Positions 7,893 to 15,696 of a stretch of 18,112 bases of DNA are shown piece by piece (positions within the stretch are counted from its first letter, which is position 1; every line of letters begins with the position of its first letter). The notes beneath the pieces were generated by a model, which saw only the letters and a program-made list of their open reading frames with translations, ran no database searches and had not been told where the DNA came from. A program made the translations under genes and the position numbers. Source of the stretch: GYS-P2D sp964489125 (lineage in GTDB: Bacteria > Bacteroidota > Bacteroidia > Chitinophagales > Saprospiraceae); assembly GCA_964489125.1 (NCBI GenBank), contig CAZAXY010000078.1:1-18112 (forward strand), written 5' to 3'.

Positions 7893-9053
7893 ATGTTAGA
7901 CTGTAAAAGAAACTATTTTTCTCTAGATGATGAAGTCAAATTTATCAATGGCGCTTATATGTCGCCAATGTTAAATGAGGCTTTAAAAATTGGACAGGAA
8001 GCCTTGGCGTTGAAGAGCCAGCCAAATAATTTTAATAAGAGGCACTTCTTTGATCTCGTTATCGAGCTCAAACAATCATATGCACAGCTCATGAATATTG
8101 CAGATTGGCAAAATATTGCCATTGTTCCATCGGTCTCATATGGTATGGCCAATGCTGCTAATGTCATTAAGTCTAATGGGAAGAAAAATATCGTCATGCC
8201 TTCAGAGCAGTTTCCAAGCAACTATTATATCTGGGAGGCTTATGCGCAACAACACAATCTGGAGATAGTGATTGTTGAAGCTCCAGACTCTGCCAATAGA
8301 ACGAAAGATTGGAATGAAAAAATCCTGCAAGCCATAAATCAAGATACACTGCTTGTCACTATCTCTAATGTCCACTGGGCAGATGGAACATTGTTTGATC
8401 TTCGATCAATTAGAGAGCAACTCGATCACCATGATGGATTATTAGTAATTGATGGTACACAATCATTCGGAGCATTGCCATTTGATCAACAAGAGATAAG
8501 AGCGGATGTGATGGTGGCGAGTTCTTACAAATGGTTAATGGGGCCCTATAGTATTGGGTTTTGCTATTACGCTGATCATCTCTGTGATGGAGATCCGATT
8601 GAACATAGCTGGCTTAATCGATTGAATAGCGAGGATTTTTCTGGTTTAGTCAATTATCAACCCAAGTTTAAACCCAAGGCACATCGATACGACATGGGTG
8701 AAGCGTCCAACTTTATTAGTGTGCCTATTGCGATACATGGGGTCCAACAATTATTACAGTGGACACCACAAGGAATCCAAGAATATTGTGATGGTATAAG
8801 CAAGGCGTCTCTAAGTCTGTTACAAGAGCATGGGTTTCAGTTAGCTGACAGTGATCAGAGAGCTCATCACCTTATTGGTATTCGCTTACAGGATGGCATC
8901 GATTTAGATGTTATAAAGAACTTCTTAGATGAGCGTCAGTTCATCTTGTCCTATAGAGGAAATAGTATCAGAGTGTCCCCAAATGTCTATAATCAAGAAT
9001 CTGAAATGTTAGAATTAGCACACACAATGATAGATGCCGTTAATCGGAACTAA
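7893..9053 (+). CDS. Class V aminotransferase-fold PLP enzyme
   Basis: The 386-residue protein belongs to the class V PLP family (SufS/NifS, kynureninase, isopenicillin-N epimerase relatives). Visible marks are the N-terminal INGAYMSPML segment, SVSYGMANAANV (phosphate-binding region), ISNVHWADGTLFDL, the PLP-ring Asp187 and Gln190 in VIDGTQS, and the Schiff-base Lys213 in SSYKWLMGPYSIGF. A later R-YDMGE and the C-terminal SYRGNSIRVSPNVYN complete the fold. It lacks a clear desulfurase cysteine loop, so an aminotransferase, epimerase or kynureninase-like lyase is more likely; the substrate is open. A TAG stop immediately precedes the ATG, fixing the start. It is divergent from the nitrilase, and the pairing could mean a shared nitrogen-compound pathway, but this is speculative. 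Confidence 0.87.
   Translation: MLDCKRNYFSLDDEVKFINGAYMSPMLNEALKIGQEALALKSQPNNFNKRHFFDLVIELKQSYAQLMNIADWQNIAIVPSVSYGMANAANVIKSNGKKNIVMPSEQFPSNYYIWEAYAQQHNLEIVIVEAPDSANRTKDWNEKILQAINQDTLLVTISNVHWADGTLFDLRSIREQLDHHDGLLVIDGTQSFGALPFDQQEIRADVMVASSYKWLMGPYSIGFCYYADHLCDGDPIEHSWLNRLNSEDFSGLVNYQPKFKPKAHRYDMGEASNFISVPIAIHGVQQLLQWTPQGIQEYCDGISKASLSLLQEHGFQLADSDQRAHHLIGIRLQDGIDLDVIKNFLDERQFILSYRGNSIRVSPNVYNQESEMLELAHTMIDAVNRN
7937..7968 (-). promoter_or_regulatory. Candidate Bacteroidota promoter for the nitrilase, inside the PLP enzyme gene
   Basis: On the minus strand a perfect -7 box TAAATTTG (7944-7937) is preceded by TTG (7968-7966) with 21 bases between. This fits the Bacteroidota pattern TTG-N17-23-TAnnTTTG. 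Transcription would begin near 7930, leaving a leader of about 55 bases before the nitrilase ATG at 7875. Since the two start codons are only 17 bases apart, a promoter in this position is expected. Confidence 0.5.
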
Positions 9054-9062
9054 ATAGACTTC

Positions 9063-9084
9063 ATATGTAAGTGATAATACATAT
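9063..9084. promoter_or_regulatory. Short inverted repeat upstream of the transketolase gene
   Basis: Perfect 7-base arms ATATGTA (9063-9069) and TACATAT (9078-9084) flank an 8-base spacer. It begins 9 bases after the PLP enzyme stop, in the 81-base gap before the transketolase ATG. It could be an operator or a weak hairpin. The AT-rich arms make chance occurrence possible. Confidence 0.3.
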
Positions 9085-9134
9085 AAAGATTTATACCTTG
9101 CAGCCCATATTGAAGACCAATACCTGAGCACTAC

Positions 9135-11165
9135 ATGAATAATAAAGAACTCTCTTTAAAAGCTGCAGATAATATTCGTATTCTTTCGGCGGCTATGGTA
9201 GAAAAAGCGAATTCTGGACACCCTGGCGGACCGATGGGTGGTGCAGACTTCATGCACATATTATACTCGGAGTTTTTAAAGTATGATCCTGATGATATGT
9301 CATGGCATAAGCGTGATCGGTTTTATCTAGACGCAGGTCACATGTCAGCAATGCTTTACAGCACATTAGCATTGACAGGTAACTATACACTCTCTGAACT
9401 CCAGAACTTCCGGCAGTGGGGTAGTCCGACACCAGGTCATCCCGAAGTTGATATTGAGCGTGGTATCGAAAACACTTCAGGCCCATTAGGATTAGGCCAT
9501 GCATTTGGCATTGGATCGGCAATTGCAGAGCGTTTTTTGGCGGCAAGGTTTGGAGAGGTGGTCGAACATAAGACCTATATCTATATCTCTGATGGAGGTA
9601 TACAAGAAGAGATATCACAAGGTGGTGGTCGAATAGCTGGCCACCTAGGTTTGGGTAATATCATCATGTTTTATGATGCCAATGATATTCAACTTTCAAC
9701 AATAGTAGATGATGTCACAGGAGAAGATACTGCTAAGAAATACGAAGCGTGGGATTGGCATGTAGTAACGATTGATGGCAATGATCATGACGCTCTTAGA
9801 GGAGCGATTCAAGCCGGAATTGATGAAACTGCTAAGCCGACACTAATTATTGGAAAGACGGTCATGGGTAAGGGTGTCGTAGATGATGCTGGCAATAGTT
9901 TCGAAGGTGAAGTCGAACTTCATGGGAAGCCGCTCGGCAAGTCCAACGCTTCTTATGAAAAGACTATTGAAGGCTTAGGCGGATACCCAACAAATCCCTT
10001 TGCGATTTTTGATGAAGTGCAGTCTACCTATGCCGATGTAAAGAAAAAGCGCAGTGCGGAAGCTGACAGAGAGAAAGAAAAATATAAGAAGTGGAAAACC
10101 AAGAATCCTGATAAAGCAGCCCAATTAGAATCATTCATAGAAGGGGAACTACCATTTATTGATTGGGATGCCATCGAACAAAAACCCGTTGATGCCACGA
10201 GAAATGCATCCTCACGAGTATTGGCATATCTGGCTGATCATGTAAAGAATTTAATTGTGTCCTCAGCTGACTTATCTAATAGTGATAAGACAGATGGTTT
10301 CCTCAAGAAAAGCTCGGCATTTCAGCGTGCAGACTTCAGTGGTGCGTTTCTGCAAGCTGGTGTAGCAGAACTAACTATGGCAGCATTATGTACAGGGATG
10401 GCATTGCATGGTGGAGTGATTCCAGTATGTGCGACATTCTTTGCATTCAGCGATTATATGAAGCCAGCAATAAGAGTTGCTGCGCTTATGGAACAATCTG
10501 TGATTTTCTTATGGACACATGATGCTTTTAGAGTAGGGGAGGATGGCCCTACACATCAGCCAGTGGAGCAAGAGGCACAGCTGCGGCTCATGGAAAAACT
10601 CAAGAATCATAAAGGACATAATTCATTATTGGCCCTGCGTCCAGCAGATGGACCAGAAACAACACAGGCTTGGAGATTAGCAATAACCAATGATGATGGC
10701 CCAACAGGAATGATTTTCTCCCGACAAAATATCTCCGAGATTGATACAACTACTCGCAAAGAAGATGCATCTAAAACTGCCATGGGCGCGTACATAGTTT
10801 ATGAGTCAGATCCTCATCCCGACGTTATTTTGGTCGCGAATGGTTCTGAGGTTGCGACAGTATATGAAGCCGCTAAAGAACTTAGAGAATCTATAAAGGT
10901 AAGAGTCGTATCAGTCCCAAGCGAAGGGCTGTTTAGATCCACAGATCAAACCTATCAGCAAGAGATCTTACCTGACGCTGTTCCAAAATTTGGACTCACT
11001 GCAGGGCTGCCAATCAACTTAGAAGGCCTTGTAGGTCATAATGGCATAGTATGGGGTCTGGACCATTTCGGTTACTCAGCACCGTATACGGTACTTGATG
11101 AGAAGTTTGGTTTTACTCCTGCTAATGTTGTGAAGCAAGTAAAGGCAATGCTCCAGGAAGTCTAA
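9135..11165 (+). CDS. tkt: Transketolase (Bacteroidota-type, full length)
   Basis: Transketolase moves two-carbon ketol units between sugar phosphates in the pentose phosphate pathway using thiamine diphosphate and Mg or Ca. The 676-residue protein has both halves fused. The N-terminal TPP domain shows KANSGHPGGPMGG (H29), PTPGHPE (H101), SGPLGLGHAFGIG, and a metal-binding region SDGGIQEEIS (152-161) with FYDANDIQLS (179-188). The pyrimidine domain has GVAELTMAALCTGMALHGG and THDAFRVGEDGPTHQPVE, and a C-terminal transketolase domain (VILVANGSEVATV, VSVPSEGLF) follows. The usual GDG start of the metal motif is SDGG here, which I recall as normal for Bacteroidota paralogues. It stands alone, 81 bases after the PLP enzyme and convergent with the sigma factor. 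Confidence 0.95.
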   Translation: MNNKELSLKAADNIRILSAAMVEKANSGHPGGPMGGADFMHILYSEFLKYDPDDMSWHKRDRFYLDAGHMSAMLYSTLALTGNYTLSELQNFRQWGSPTPGHPEVDIERGIENTSGPLGLGHAFGIGSAIAERFLAARFGEVVEHKTYIYISDGGIQEEISQGGGRIAGHLGLGNIIMFYDANDIQLSTIVDDVTGEDTAKKYEAWDWHVVTIDGNDHDALRGAIQAGIDETAKPTLIIGKTVMGKGVVDDAGNSFEGEVELHGKPLGKSNASYEKTIEGLGGYPTNPFAIFDEVQSTYADVKKKRSAEADREKEKYKKWKTKNPDKAAQLESFIEGELPFIDWDAIEQKPVDATRNASSRVLAYLADHVKNLIVSSADLSNSDKTDGFLKKSSAFQRADFSGAFLQAGVAELTMAALCTGMALHGGVIPVCATFFAFSDYMKPAIRVAALMEQSVIFLWTHDAFRVGEDGPTHQPVEQEAQLRLMEKLKNHKGHNSLLALRPADGPETTQAWRLAITNDDGPTGMIFSRQNISEIDTTTRKEDASKTAMGAYIVYESDPHPDVILVANGSEVATVYEAAKELRESIKVRVVSVPSEGLFRSTDQTYQQEILPDAVPKFGLTAGLPINLEGLVGHNGIVWGLDHFGYSAPYTVLDEKFGFTPANVVKQVKAMLQEV

Positions 11166-11189
11166 TTGTCGATCAGAGGCTATCTCTCG

Positions 11190-11204
11190 GTCCTAATTTA
11201 GGAC
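11190..11204. terminator. Small perfect inverted repeat between convergent genes
   Basis: GTCCTAATTTAGGAC can fold as a 6-base stem with a 3-base loop. It lies 25 bases after the transketolase stop and overlaps the sigma-factor stop codon (11193-11195). It has no T-run on either side, so it is at best a weak bidirectional termination or 3'-end-stabilising hairpin. Confidence 0.3.
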
Positions 11205-11681
11205 TTCTGCCCGCTGAAGTTTCATATATAACTCCTTACGTGCAAGGTGGATACGACTTTTAACTGTGCCTAAAGGCAACTTATAGTACTCAGCAATCTG
11301 ATCATACTGATATCCATTCATGATCATATGAAGTAGTGATTTGTAGTTAGGACGCAATGTCTCTAACTGCTTCATGATTTCTTCTGACATCATATTAGAT
11401 TCAGACATGTTATCTTCTGTCGGTGCATATGTGTCACGATCATACTCATCTAAGGAGTAGGCTCTTCGTCTTTTATTTTTGCGATATTGATTGATATAGG
11501 CATTACGCATTATAGTGGTAACCCACGCTTTAAGATTAGTTCCAGGCTTAAATTGATGAAACTTAGATATCGCTTTAAGCATGGTCTCTTGAAATAAATC
11601 TTTAGCATCATTAGTGTCATTGGTAAATGAGTATGCTAATCTCATTAAGTAATCTGTGTGGTTATGAATTTCTGCTTTCAT
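11193..11681 (-). CDS. RNA polymerase sigma factor, ECF subfamily
   Basis: The 162-residue protein has the two-domain layout of an extracytoplasmic-function sigma factor. Region 2 spans roughly 8-75, with YLMRLAYSFTNDTNDAKDLF and QETMLKAISKFHQF, the -10-recognition helix LKAWVTTIMRNAYINQYRK, and a basic stretch KNKRRR. An acidic linker (about 78-100) leads to region 4 (about 103-155), with the helix-turn-helix YDQIAEYYKLPLGTVKSRIHLARKEL that reads the -35 region. No anti-sigma factor gene is adjacent, so it may be an orphan regulator of the kind common in Bacteroidota, or its partner lies elsewhere. It is divergent from the formylglycine-generating enzyme gene. A perfect -7 box and a dyad lie upstream. 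Confidence 0.93.
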   Translation of the reverse strand: MKAEIHNHTDYLMRLAYSFTNDTNDAKDLFQETMLKAISKFHQFKPGTNLKAWVTTIMRNAYINQYRKNKRRRAYSLDEYDRDTYAPTEDNMSESNMMSEEIMKQLETLRPNYKSLLHMIMNGYQYDQIAEYYKLPLGTVKSRIHLARKELYMKLQRAEVLN

Positions 11682-11757
11682 AATATCTATTTTTGTAGTT
11701 GTCGTAGATGTTACATTTATACTATGCTGATATATGGATACTGGTTGCTTTGTTTAA

Positions 11758-11765
11758 CAAATATA
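11758..11765 (-). promoter_or_regulatory. Candidate -7 element of the ECF sigma factor gene
   Basis: The minus strand reads TATATTTG, a perfect match to the Bacteroidota -7 consensus TAnnTTTG, 76 bases before the ATG at 11681. The nearest upstream TTG (11782-11780) is 14 bases away, which is short for a -33 element. It falls inside the adjacent dyad, so the promoter may depend on a factor bound there. Confidence 0.45.
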
Positions 11766-11779
11766 TTCTTAAAGTTAAA

Positions 11780-11808
11780 CAATTAATTGGTTATTCAACC
11801 AATAATTG
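11780..11808. promoter_or_regulatory. Dyad (operator-like inverted repeat) between the sigma factor and FGE genes
   Basis: Inner arms ATTGGTT (11786-11792) and AACCAAT (11797-11803) are perfect with a 4-base spacer. The symmetry continues outward as CAATT (11780-11784) against AATTG (11804-11808), with one bulged A. That is 12 paired positions. It sits just upstream of the sigma factor -7 box, covering its -33 region, and about 108 bases before the FGE ATG. A regulator-binding site serving one or both divergent genes is the likely reading. Confidence 0.45.
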
Positions 11809-11915
11809 CTTAATAGAGTGTTAAATATTGTCCTGATAATTGATTGATTACGTGATATATAAGTCCCAAGTATCGGGTAGTAGTGTCCAAAGAAATTATT
11901 GTTACTTTAAATCTC

Positions 11916-12935
11916 ATGAGCTTTCAAGCTTTAATTATACTTGGATCAATATGCTTCTTATTCTCCTGTAGATATCAGACAGCTGATGAGAATATAAATA
12001 ACAGCATACAAGTGGGTATGGTATATATACCGGCTGGAACACTGTATATGGGCGGAGATAACGCACAAGCTAGTAGTAATGAGTTCCCCAAGCACAGGGT
12101 ATCGATTGATGCATTCTTAATGGATATTACAGAAGTAACCAATAGTGAGTTTTTATCATTTGTGGAGGAATCAGGATATGTCACGGTAGCGGAGCGTGCG
12201 ATTGACTGGGACGAGCTTAAATTGCAACTGCCACCTGATACGCCTAAGCCACCAGATAGCATATTGTTACCTGGAGCCCTAGTGTTCACACCAACTCATC
12301 ATATCAAGAATTATAATGATGTGAGTCAATGGTGGCGCTGGCAAATTGGTGCTAATTGGAGACATCCTAATGGACCCAAGTCTGATATAGCAGAAATCAT
12401 GGATCATCCAGTGGTACAAATTTCTTGGGAAGATGCACAAGCTTATGCGAACTGGGCAAATAAAAGATTACCTACAGAATCAGAATGGGAATGGGCAGCT
12501 CGTGGCGGCCTGGAAAACAAGATTTATCCATGGGGCAACGAATCTATCGAATCAGGATCAACCAAGGCAAACTTCTATCAGGGGCTCTTTCCTGTGTCTA
12601 ATACAGCTCAAGACGGATATATAGGCACAGCTCCTGTGAGATCTTATCAGCCAAATGGATATGGCTTGTACGACATGGCAGGAAATGTCTGGGAATGGTG
12701 TGCTGACTGGTATGATGTAAGGTTTTATTCTAAAAAGAAAAACGATCATGGGAATCTCGTACCCGACAAAGGATATAACCCTGAGATGCCATATCAACAA
12801 GAAAAAGTAATCCGTGGGGGATCATTTCTATGCAATGACGACTACTGCTCGGGATATCGTAATGCGCGCCGTATGGGCAGTACAATTGATACTGGCTTGA
12901 ATCATACCGGATTCAGATGTGTCAAGGATTTATAG
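11916..12935 (+). CDS. Formylglycine-generating enzyme (sulfatase-modifying factor) lipoprotein
   Basis: I start this 339-residue protein at ATG 11916 because it gives a good lipoprotein signal (MSFQALIILGSICFLFSC, lipobox LFSC). A GTG at 11883 would add 11 poorly placed residues. The FGE-sulfatase fold is clear: MVYIPAGTLYMGGD, DAFLMDITEVTNSEFLSFVE, WWRWQIGANWRHPNGP, HPVVQISWEDAQAYANWANK, RLPTESEWEWAARGG, GLYDMAGNVWEWCADWY and RGGSFLCNDDYCSGYRNARR. The last motif carries the Cys-x4-Cys pair (C306, C311) that corresponds to the copper-binding catalytic cysteines of aerobic FGE, which oxidises a sulfatase Cys to formylglycine. Many family members lack this pair, so here a true FGE is favoured. 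The lipid anchor implies action outside the cytoplasm. No sulfatase gene is in the window. Confidence 0.88.
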   Translation: MSFQALIILGSICFLFSCRYQTADENINNSIQVGMVYIPAGTLYMGGDNAQASSNEFPKHRVSIDAFLMDITEVTNSEFLSFVEESGYVTVAERAIDWDELKLQLPPDTPKPPDSILLPGALVFTPTHHIKNYNDVSQWWRWQIGANWRHPNGPKSDIAEIMDHPVVQISWEDAQAYANWANKRLPTESEWEWAARGGLENKIYPWGNESIESGSTKANFYQGLFPVSNTAQDGYIGTAPVRSYQPNGYGLYDMAGNVWEWCADWYDVRFYSKKKNDHGNLVPDKGYNPEMPYQQEKVIRGGSFLCNDDYCSGYRNARRMGSTIDTGLNHTGFRCVKDL

Positions 12936-12950
12936 GTTTGTAGCCTATAA
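12930..12950 (+). terminator. Possible weak terminator hairpin at the FGE stop codon
   Basis: TTATAGG (12930-12936) and CCTATAA (12944-12950) form a perfect 7-base stem with a 7-base loop that includes part of the stop region. The AT-only run TATATATTAT follows rather than a T-run. The stem is AT-rich, so termination efficiency would be low. A second tiny dyad, TGAAC-CCC-GTTCA, lies at 13008-13020 in the same 147-base convergent gap. Confidence 0.3.
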
Positions 12951-13082
12951 TATATATTATGTTAAATAGATAGTTCTGATTCTATGTAATGAGCGCATGA
13001 TCTTCGCTGAACCCCGTTCAATGTCATATGCTTCTAAAAGTATATTATTCAATTGTACCCTATCCATCATACTAAATCTATT

Positions 13083-15332
13083 CTAAAGATTTATCCAGTA
13101 GTTCATCTTCAGTACGACACCTCTGTTAGTCGGGCCCCAGATATCAGTAGCATAGTTATCCGTGTAGACTATGAATAAGTCACTCAATGGCTTGAATCTC
13201 CACTGGATACGACTATTTACATTGAAGTTGTCTCGTTGTGTATTGAACTGTAGAAAGGTAGTCCAGAATAGATTTCTGGAGAAATTGATTTCCATACGTG
13301 AACTGATTAGATAAAATTCGCTATTGCCAAACTCTGAAGGCAAGCTCAATTGATTGTAGACGAAGTTTACTCCAAAATTTCCCCAAGGTTGAGTTCTGTA
13401 AGCTAATCTCAAGGAGTACTCTGTCCTATTACCATTATAGAATCCACCATTTAAGAAACTAAGACCATAATTGAAGTTCTTCCGACGGTCACTGTTATAT
13501 CCGACTTCTGCATAGTTGAAATTATACCGTCCAGTCGGCAATGGGTTTTCAGTGAAGGTGAATGGACGTATCAAGCCTTGTTGATCATGATTGAAATTAA
13601 CGGATACACTACTTGTATTATTCATGTTGATTTGATAAGACAAAATCGTCTGGTTCTGGATCAGATTTAAGCCGTCTCTGGTGTAGTTGAAAATATTTCG
13701 TGCGTTAATGACATGTGTATTGATTGTATTGCTGTTTTCTGGAAATAGTCGATAAGTAGCCGTTGTAAAACCGTGGTGAAACCCAATCTGAACAGTAGTA
13801 TCTAACTCCGCATCAAAGTGATCGAGTCTCGGTATAAAGCCTACATCAGATCTATAGTTATTACCGACACCTGCAATATTGGAATAGAAACTGAATGTCC
13901 GAGTGTCTCTACCTACAGCCAAATTATAGAAATAGTTATCGTCAGTCAGTTCAGGAGTCCAAGACAAACCAAATCCAGCGATTCCTCTCCATTTACTGTC
14001 ATTGGAGAGGTAGGTGTACTCCACCCCACCTACCCGATTGAAGTCATTTAATGGATCATTATCCTCTGTAGTGCTCTGTCGATTGTGGAAGTATCCCTTG
14101 AGCTGAGACCTGTCAAAGACTTGTTGGTTAACCGTAAACGAAGAATAGTTTTGGCCTGAGAACTCATCTGTTTCTCTGGTTTGAAGATTCATGACGCCTA
14201 TGCGAAGATCCTTATTCACATTGCCGGATAATCTGGCTCCATATGATATGGGTATGGGAGCGCCATCAGCATCTAATCCTATTCTGCGAGAAAAGAAAGG
14301 TCTCATTGGCGGTATGCCGATCTCACTAAAGATGTCACTGTTTTCCAGAAAGAACAATCTGCGCTCTGGAAATCGGATATTGACGGTAGTTAGATTTGTA
14401 ACTTGCTCGTCGACATCCACCTGTGAGAAATCAGGATTAATAGTAAGATCAAGATTTAGACTTGGAGTAATAGCAATCTTTGCGTCACCGCCTACTCTTA
14501 TGTTGTTCACGGCATCTTCTGCATTTTCAATATTCTTATTAGTTGACGCAAGCACGTAAGGTATTACTGAGATATTAGATTTGGACTTTTTGGGGACATC
14601 ATCCCATATGAGTGCACCAGTATGTCCAAGATCTACTGTCATAAACTGCACGGGGATCGGTACCCAGGAGTGAAACTGATTTTGAGAGCTGAGTCCTCTG
14701 GAGAAGTTAATCCCCCACTCTCCTTTTTCGGCATATCTCAATGACTTGAATGGGATCGCTATCTCAACAGTCCAATAATTATCATAGATTTTTGCTTCAG
14801 AGAACCATGTCTGATCCCAAGCTTGAGTGAAATTGCCTCCTCCCCCACCGCCACCTCTGACGAATGAACCTCCACCCAACAGCGCTTCAAACTGCACACC
14901 CGCAGTATTCGTCACGAAGACAAATCCATTGGTCGTTTCATTGAGTGGGTCTATATTGACATAGAAAACATCGCCGCTCCAGATATCGCCATTGTCTCTC
15001 TTTAGAGTGGTCATTAAGACTGGATCAGGGCTGTGGCACTTAGCCGCTACATAGATGTATTGATCATCGTATGTAATCATGGCTTCAGTATCGTATTCTT
15101 CAGGAACCTTTTCTCCATCGATAGGCTCTGACATCCAAAAGTCTGTGGCAATTTCAGATTTAGACCAGATTGCCTCATCCAATATTCCATCAACGTTCAT
15201 TTCTTCCGTAGCTCTAAGGATATGAATCTTATAATCTTGTTGGTTGACACGCTCAGCTTGACCATCAATAGTAATAGATGATAGACAGATAACTAAAACT
15301 GTCAAAAAAAGAAATAATAAACGTTTAGACAT
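13083..15332 (-). CDS. DUF5916 outer-membrane protein with CBM9-like N-terminal domain
   Basis: The 749-residue protein starts with a signal peptide (MSKRLLFLFLTVLVICLSS, cleaved near DGQA). A carbohydrate-binding-module-9-like beta-sandwich fills about 35-240: MNVDGILDEAIWSKSE, AMITYDDQYIYVAAKCHSPD, SGDVFYVNIDP, YWTVEIAIPFKSLRY, WGINFSRG. The DUF5916 region follows with DLTINPDFSQVDVDEQVTNL, RFPERRLFFLENSDIF and FFSRRIGL, then many alternating aromatic beta-strands ending VVLKMNYWINL, so an outer-membrane beta-barrel is expected. The ligand or transported substrate is unknown. A seven-glycine run (160-166) sits in a CBM9 loop. It is convergent with the FGE gene and lies 79 bases after the interrupted gene on the same strand. 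The start is fixed by the signal peptide. Confidence 0.9.
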   Translation of the reverse strand: MSKRLLFLFLTVLVICLSSITIDGQAERVNQQDYKIHILRATEEMNVDGILDEAIWSKSEIATDFWMSEPIDGEKVPEEYDTEAMITYDDQYIYVAAKCHSPDPVLMTTLKRDNGDIWSGDVFYVNIDPLNETTNGFVFVTNTAGVQFEALLGGGSFVRGGGGGGGNFTQAWDQTWFSEAKIYDNYWTVEIAIPFKSLRYAEKGEWGINFSRGLSSQNQFHSWVPIPVQFMTVDLGHTGALIWDDVPKKSKSNISVIPYVLASTNKNIENAEDAVNNIRVGGDAKIAITPSLNLDLTINPDFSQVDVDEQVTNLTTVNIRFPERRLFFLENSDIFSEIGIPPMRPFFSRRIGLDADGAPIPISYGARLSGNVNKDLRIGVMNLQTRETDEFSGQNYSSFTVNQQVFDRSQLKGYFHNRQSTTEDNDPLNDFNRVGGVEYTYLSNDSKWRGIAGFGLSWTPELTDDNYFYNLAVGRDTRTFSFYSNIAGVGNNYRSDVGFIPRLDHFDAELDTTVQIGFHHGFTTATYRLFPENSNTINTHVINARNIFNYTRDGLNLIQNQTILSYQINMNNTSSVSVNFNHDQQGLIRPFTFTENPLPTGRYNFNYAEVGYNSDRRKNFNYGLSFLNGGFYNGNRTEYSLRLAYRTQPWGNFGVNFVYNQLSLPSEFGNSEFYLISSRMEINFSRNLFWTTFLQFNTQRDNFNVNSRIQWRFKPLSDLFIVYTDNYATDIWGPTNRGVVLKMNYWINL

Positions 15333-15336
15333 ATTA

Positions 15337-15344
15337 CAAAAATA
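15337..15344 (-). promoter_or_regulatory. -7-like box directly before the DUF5916 start codon
   Basis: The minus strand reads TATTTTTG, a perfect TAnnTTTG, ending only 4 bases before the ATG at 15332. If it is a promoter, the mRNA would be essentially leaderless. No TTG stands at 17-23 bases upstream. In AT-rich DNA this may be chance. Confidence 0.2.
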
Positions 15345-15411
15345 CCAATGTATTCAATAAAATAAGATGTATTGTATATGATCTATTAAGATAGGTAGGT
15401 CCATTCAGAAA

Positions 15412-15696
15412 TTAACATGCGTTACAATCAAGAATATCTCTCAAGCTTGTTAGCATATTGACATTATGCTTTTCGCTCTTTTTCCATTTGTTAATGACCG
15501 TATCATCAAGCCAACTCCATCTCTGATTAAAATTGGTTAGATCAGGAATGTAGTAGGTCTCTTTGAGTAAACTAAACCGCTTACTGTACATGTAGAAGAC
15601 AAATGACGAGAAGTACTTGAAGCTTGCATCAACCTGATTAGGTGTGAAGTCCAATGTTGCAAACAGTGTAATCAGGCGTTTGAATAATGCCCCAAA
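15412..15696 (-). pseudogene. C-terminal remainder of the upstream gene, cut off by an in-frame TAA
   Basis: After the TAA at 15699-15697 the same reading frame stays open for 94 codons, to a TAA at 15414-15412. It begins FGALFKRLITLFATLDFTPN and continues with protein-like composition: DASFKYFSSFVFYMYSK, an aromatic segment DLTNFNQRWSWLDDTVINKW, then a polar tail. There is no ATG near its beginning, only a TTG at 15654, so it is unlikely to be a free-standing gene. The simplest reading is that this and the 172-residue frame upstream were one protein of about 267 residues, split by one nonsense change such as CAA or AAA to TAA. A sequencing error is possible. Confidence 0.65.

Noticed and set aside
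11883..11915. GTG 11883 as start of the formylglycine-generating enzyme
   Set aside because: It would put 11 extra residues before a good lipoprotein signal peptide that starts at ATG 11916.
14837..14860. Gly-run-encoding tract of the DUF5916 gene as a phase-variable homopolymer
   Set aside because: The DNA mixes GGT, GGC, GGG and GGA codons with no long single-base run, so slippage is not expected.
15412..15654. Independent 80-residue gene starting at TTG 15654
   Set aside because: It is the in-frame continuation of the frame above the TAA at 15697, with 14 more open codons before the TTG and no sign of its own start.
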